Shown piece after piece: positions 6,663-7,215 of a stretch of 7,215 nucleotides of DNA. The notes under the pieces were generated by a model. The model was given only the letters and a program-made list of their open reading frames with translations. It did no database searches and had not been told where the DNA came from. The DNA lies in contig NZ_JAJBQV010000057.1 of NCBI RefSeq assembly GCF_020539865.1, positions 1-7,215 on the forward strand. Reading direction: 5' to 3'. Positions within the stretch are counted from its first letter, which is position 1, and every line of letters starts with the position of its first letter. A program made the translations under genes and the position numbers. The stretch comes from Megasphaera elsdenii. GTDB lineage: Bacteria; Bacillota; Negativicutes; Veillonellales; Megasphaeraceae.

Positions 6663-6935
6663 ATGTCACGAGGGAAACGACCAGCTATCCAGCTCACAAT
6701 CACTGGAAAACTGGGGACTATGGGCTGCCATCGCGGCCATCACATCGGGGAGACGTTTGATTACGATACGGACCGGGGAAAAATCTGTCCCATGGCTTTG
6801 CACTGTGCCTTTCCCTATGTCGATATCTTGCGCTATGGCGGCCAGCTTCCGGGTCAGCCCGAAGGCGAAGCCGAATTCTGCTGTTCCGATGCCGACGTAG
6901 CCCTGGTCTTCAAGGCAAAAATCGTTAACGATTAG
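6663..6935 (+). CDS. TIGR04076-family small protein, function unknown
   Basis: This is a 90-residue cytoplasmic protein with no signal peptide or membrane segment. It resembles the TIGR04076 family, short proteins of unknown function in anaerobic and other bacteria. Features that match from memory are CHRGHHIGETF (22-32), the region KICPMALHCAFPYVDILRYGG (40-60) and the end CCSDADVALVF (73-83). Cysteines 22, 42, 48, 73 and 74, together with His23, 26, 27 and 47, could bind metal or be redox active. That is inference only. It stands alone between a REP-like palindrome and a terminator, 141 nt after tatD, and its stop codon lies inside a heptamer repeat. It may be expressed by read-through from the operon or from a promoter I cannot see. 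Confidence 0.8.
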   Translation: MSRGKRPAIQLTITGKLGTMGCHRGHHIGETFDYDTDRGKICPMALHCAFPYVDILRYGGQLPGQPEGEAEFCCSDADVALVFKAKIVND

Positions 6936-6952
6936 CCGTTAGCAGTTAGCGG
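6925..6952 (+). repeat. Four tandem heptamers, consensus TTARCNG
   Basis: The units are TTAACGA (6925-6931), TTAGCCG (6932-6938), TTAGCAG (6939-6945) and TTAGCGG (6946-6952). The array crosses the stop codon (6933-6935) of the preceding gene and abuts a hairpin. Units are imperfect, so slippage followed by drift is a plausible origin. Confidence 0.6.
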
Positions 6953-6966
6953 GTCCGCTAGGACCC
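6951..6966 (+). repeat. Short perfect hairpin before the terminator
   Basis: GGGTCC (6951-6956) pairs exactly with GGACCC (6961-6966) around the loop GCTA. It lies 6 nt before the main terminator stem, forming a tandem hairpin with it. It overlaps the last bases of the heptamer array. Confidence 0.6.
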
Positions 6967-6972
6967 TTCGTA

Positions 6973-7010
6973 GGGCCGCCCCAACGGGCGGCCCACTTTT
7001 TTTATTTTTT
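6973..7010 (+). terminator. Rho-independent terminator
   Basis: GGGCCGCCC (6973-6981) pairs perfectly with GGGCGGCCC (6986-6994) around the loop CAAC, followed by AC and a run of seven Ts (6997-7003), then A and six more Ts. This is a strong plus-strand terminator. It ends transcription of the 90-residue gene, and of any operon read-through, before the tRNA promoter. Confidence 0.9.
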
Positions 7011-7021
7011 GAAAAAATCTC

Positions 7022-7050
7022 TTGACAAAATACTGTAGATTTGGTATTAT
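7022..7050 (+). promoter_or_regulatory. Sigma-A-type promoter of the tRNA cluster
   Basis: A perfect -35 TTGACA (7022-7027) is followed 17 nt later by TATTAT (7045-7050), itself preceded by TGG, an extended -10. A perfect TATAAT (7048-7053) overlaps it, but its spacing would be 20 nt, which is poor. Transcription should begin near 7057, leaving a leader of about 25 nt before tRNA-Gly. The near-consensus quality fits a stable-RNA promoter. Confidence 0.88.
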
Positions 7051-7081
7051 AATCAAGTCTTCTGAAACAGACAATACACAT

Positions 7082-7156
7082 GCGGAAGTAGCTCAGTGGT
7101 AGAGCATCACCTTGCCAAGGTGGGGGTCGCGAGTTCGAGTCTCGTTTTCCGCTCCA
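7082..7156 (+). tRNA. tRNA-Gly(GCC)
   Basis: A full cloverleaf folds. The acceptor 7082-7088 pairs with 7146-7152 (one G-U), the D arm is GCTC/GAGC, and the anticodon stem is 7107-7111 with 7119-7123. The anticodon loop TTGCCAA (7112-7118) has GCC at 7114-7116, which reads GGC and GGT. The T stem GCGAG/CTCGT encloses TTCGAGT. The discriminator is T7153 and the CCA end is encoded at 7154-7156. Confidence 0.97.
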
Positions 7157-7161
7157 TTTAT

Positions 7162-7215
7162 TCCTCAATAGCTCAGTTGGTAGAGCAATCGGCTGTTAAC
7201 CGATTTGTCGTAGGT
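7162..7215 (+). tRNA. tRNA-Asn(GTT), truncated by the window end
   Basis: It starts 5 nt after tRNA-Gly, so the two are co-transcribed. The 5' acceptor strand is TCCTCAA (7162-7168). The D arm is GCTC/GAGC. The anticodon stem ATCGG/CCGAT encloses the loop CTGTTAA, with anticodon GTT at 7195-7197, which reads AAC and AAT. The T stem begins at 7210 and the window stops at the first base of the T loop. Confidence 0.95.

Noticed and set aside
6932..7168. Minus-strand frame of 78 codons overlapping the tRNA-Gly gene
   Set aside because: Its RDSNSRPPP stretch is the well-known spurious peptide from translating a tRNA gene in antisense. It also crosses the terminator and promoter.
1..7215. CRISPR array, toxin-antitoxin pair, retron or other defence system
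   Set aside because: No regularly spaced direct repeats and no such gene pairs are visible. Apart from the TnpB remnant and the small TIGR04076 gene, all genes are housekeeping.

Overview
The window looks like a chromosomal housekeeping stretch of a Bacillota (Firmicutes) genome of moderate to slightly high GC. Strong AGGAGG-type ribosome binding sites, tightly packed co-directional genes and codon use rich in GGC/GCC/CTG suggest a Negativicutes-type organism (Megasphaera-like). That placement is an inference from style, not from any search. All supported genes are on the plus strand.

Layout. Positions 1-318 hold the right end of an IS200/IS605-family element: the C-terminus of a TnpB-type RNA-guided nuclease, then a structured right end that probably forms the 3' part of its guide (omega) RNA. 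Positions 363-6521 are a compact six-gene run: holB (clamp-loader delta'), ricT/yaaT (PSP1-domain Fe-S protein), trmN6/yabB (tRNA A37 methyltransferase), rsmI (16S rRNA 2'-O-methyltransferase), metG (methionyl-tRNA synthetase) and tatD/yabD (metal-dependent DNase). From memory, this is the order of the Bacillus subtilis holB-yaaT-yabA-yabB-yazA-yabC-abrB-metS-yabD region, with yabA, yazA and abrB absent. Junctions are overlaps of 1, 11 and 1 nt and gaps of 19 and 36 nt, so co-transcription and translational coupling are likely.

After tatD comes a 141-nt spacer with a REP-like palindrome, then a 90-residue cysteine-rich TIGR04076-type protein of unknown function. A heptamer repeat, a small hairpin and a strong rho-independent terminator follow. 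A near-consensus sigma-A promoter then drives a tRNA cluster: tRNA-Gly(GCC), complete with encoded CCA, and tRNA-Asn(GTT), cut by the window end.

Functional theme: the operon joins replication (holB), RNA processing control (ricT), translation apparatus modification (trmN6, rsmI), tRNA charging (metG) and DNA quality control (tatD). I see no clearly new multi-gene system. The points most worth a second look are the TnpB guide RNA with a readable guide, a HolB that has lost its zinc-binding cysteines, an extra cysteine cluster in RicT, and the palindromes and heptamer repeat around the TIGR04076 gene.
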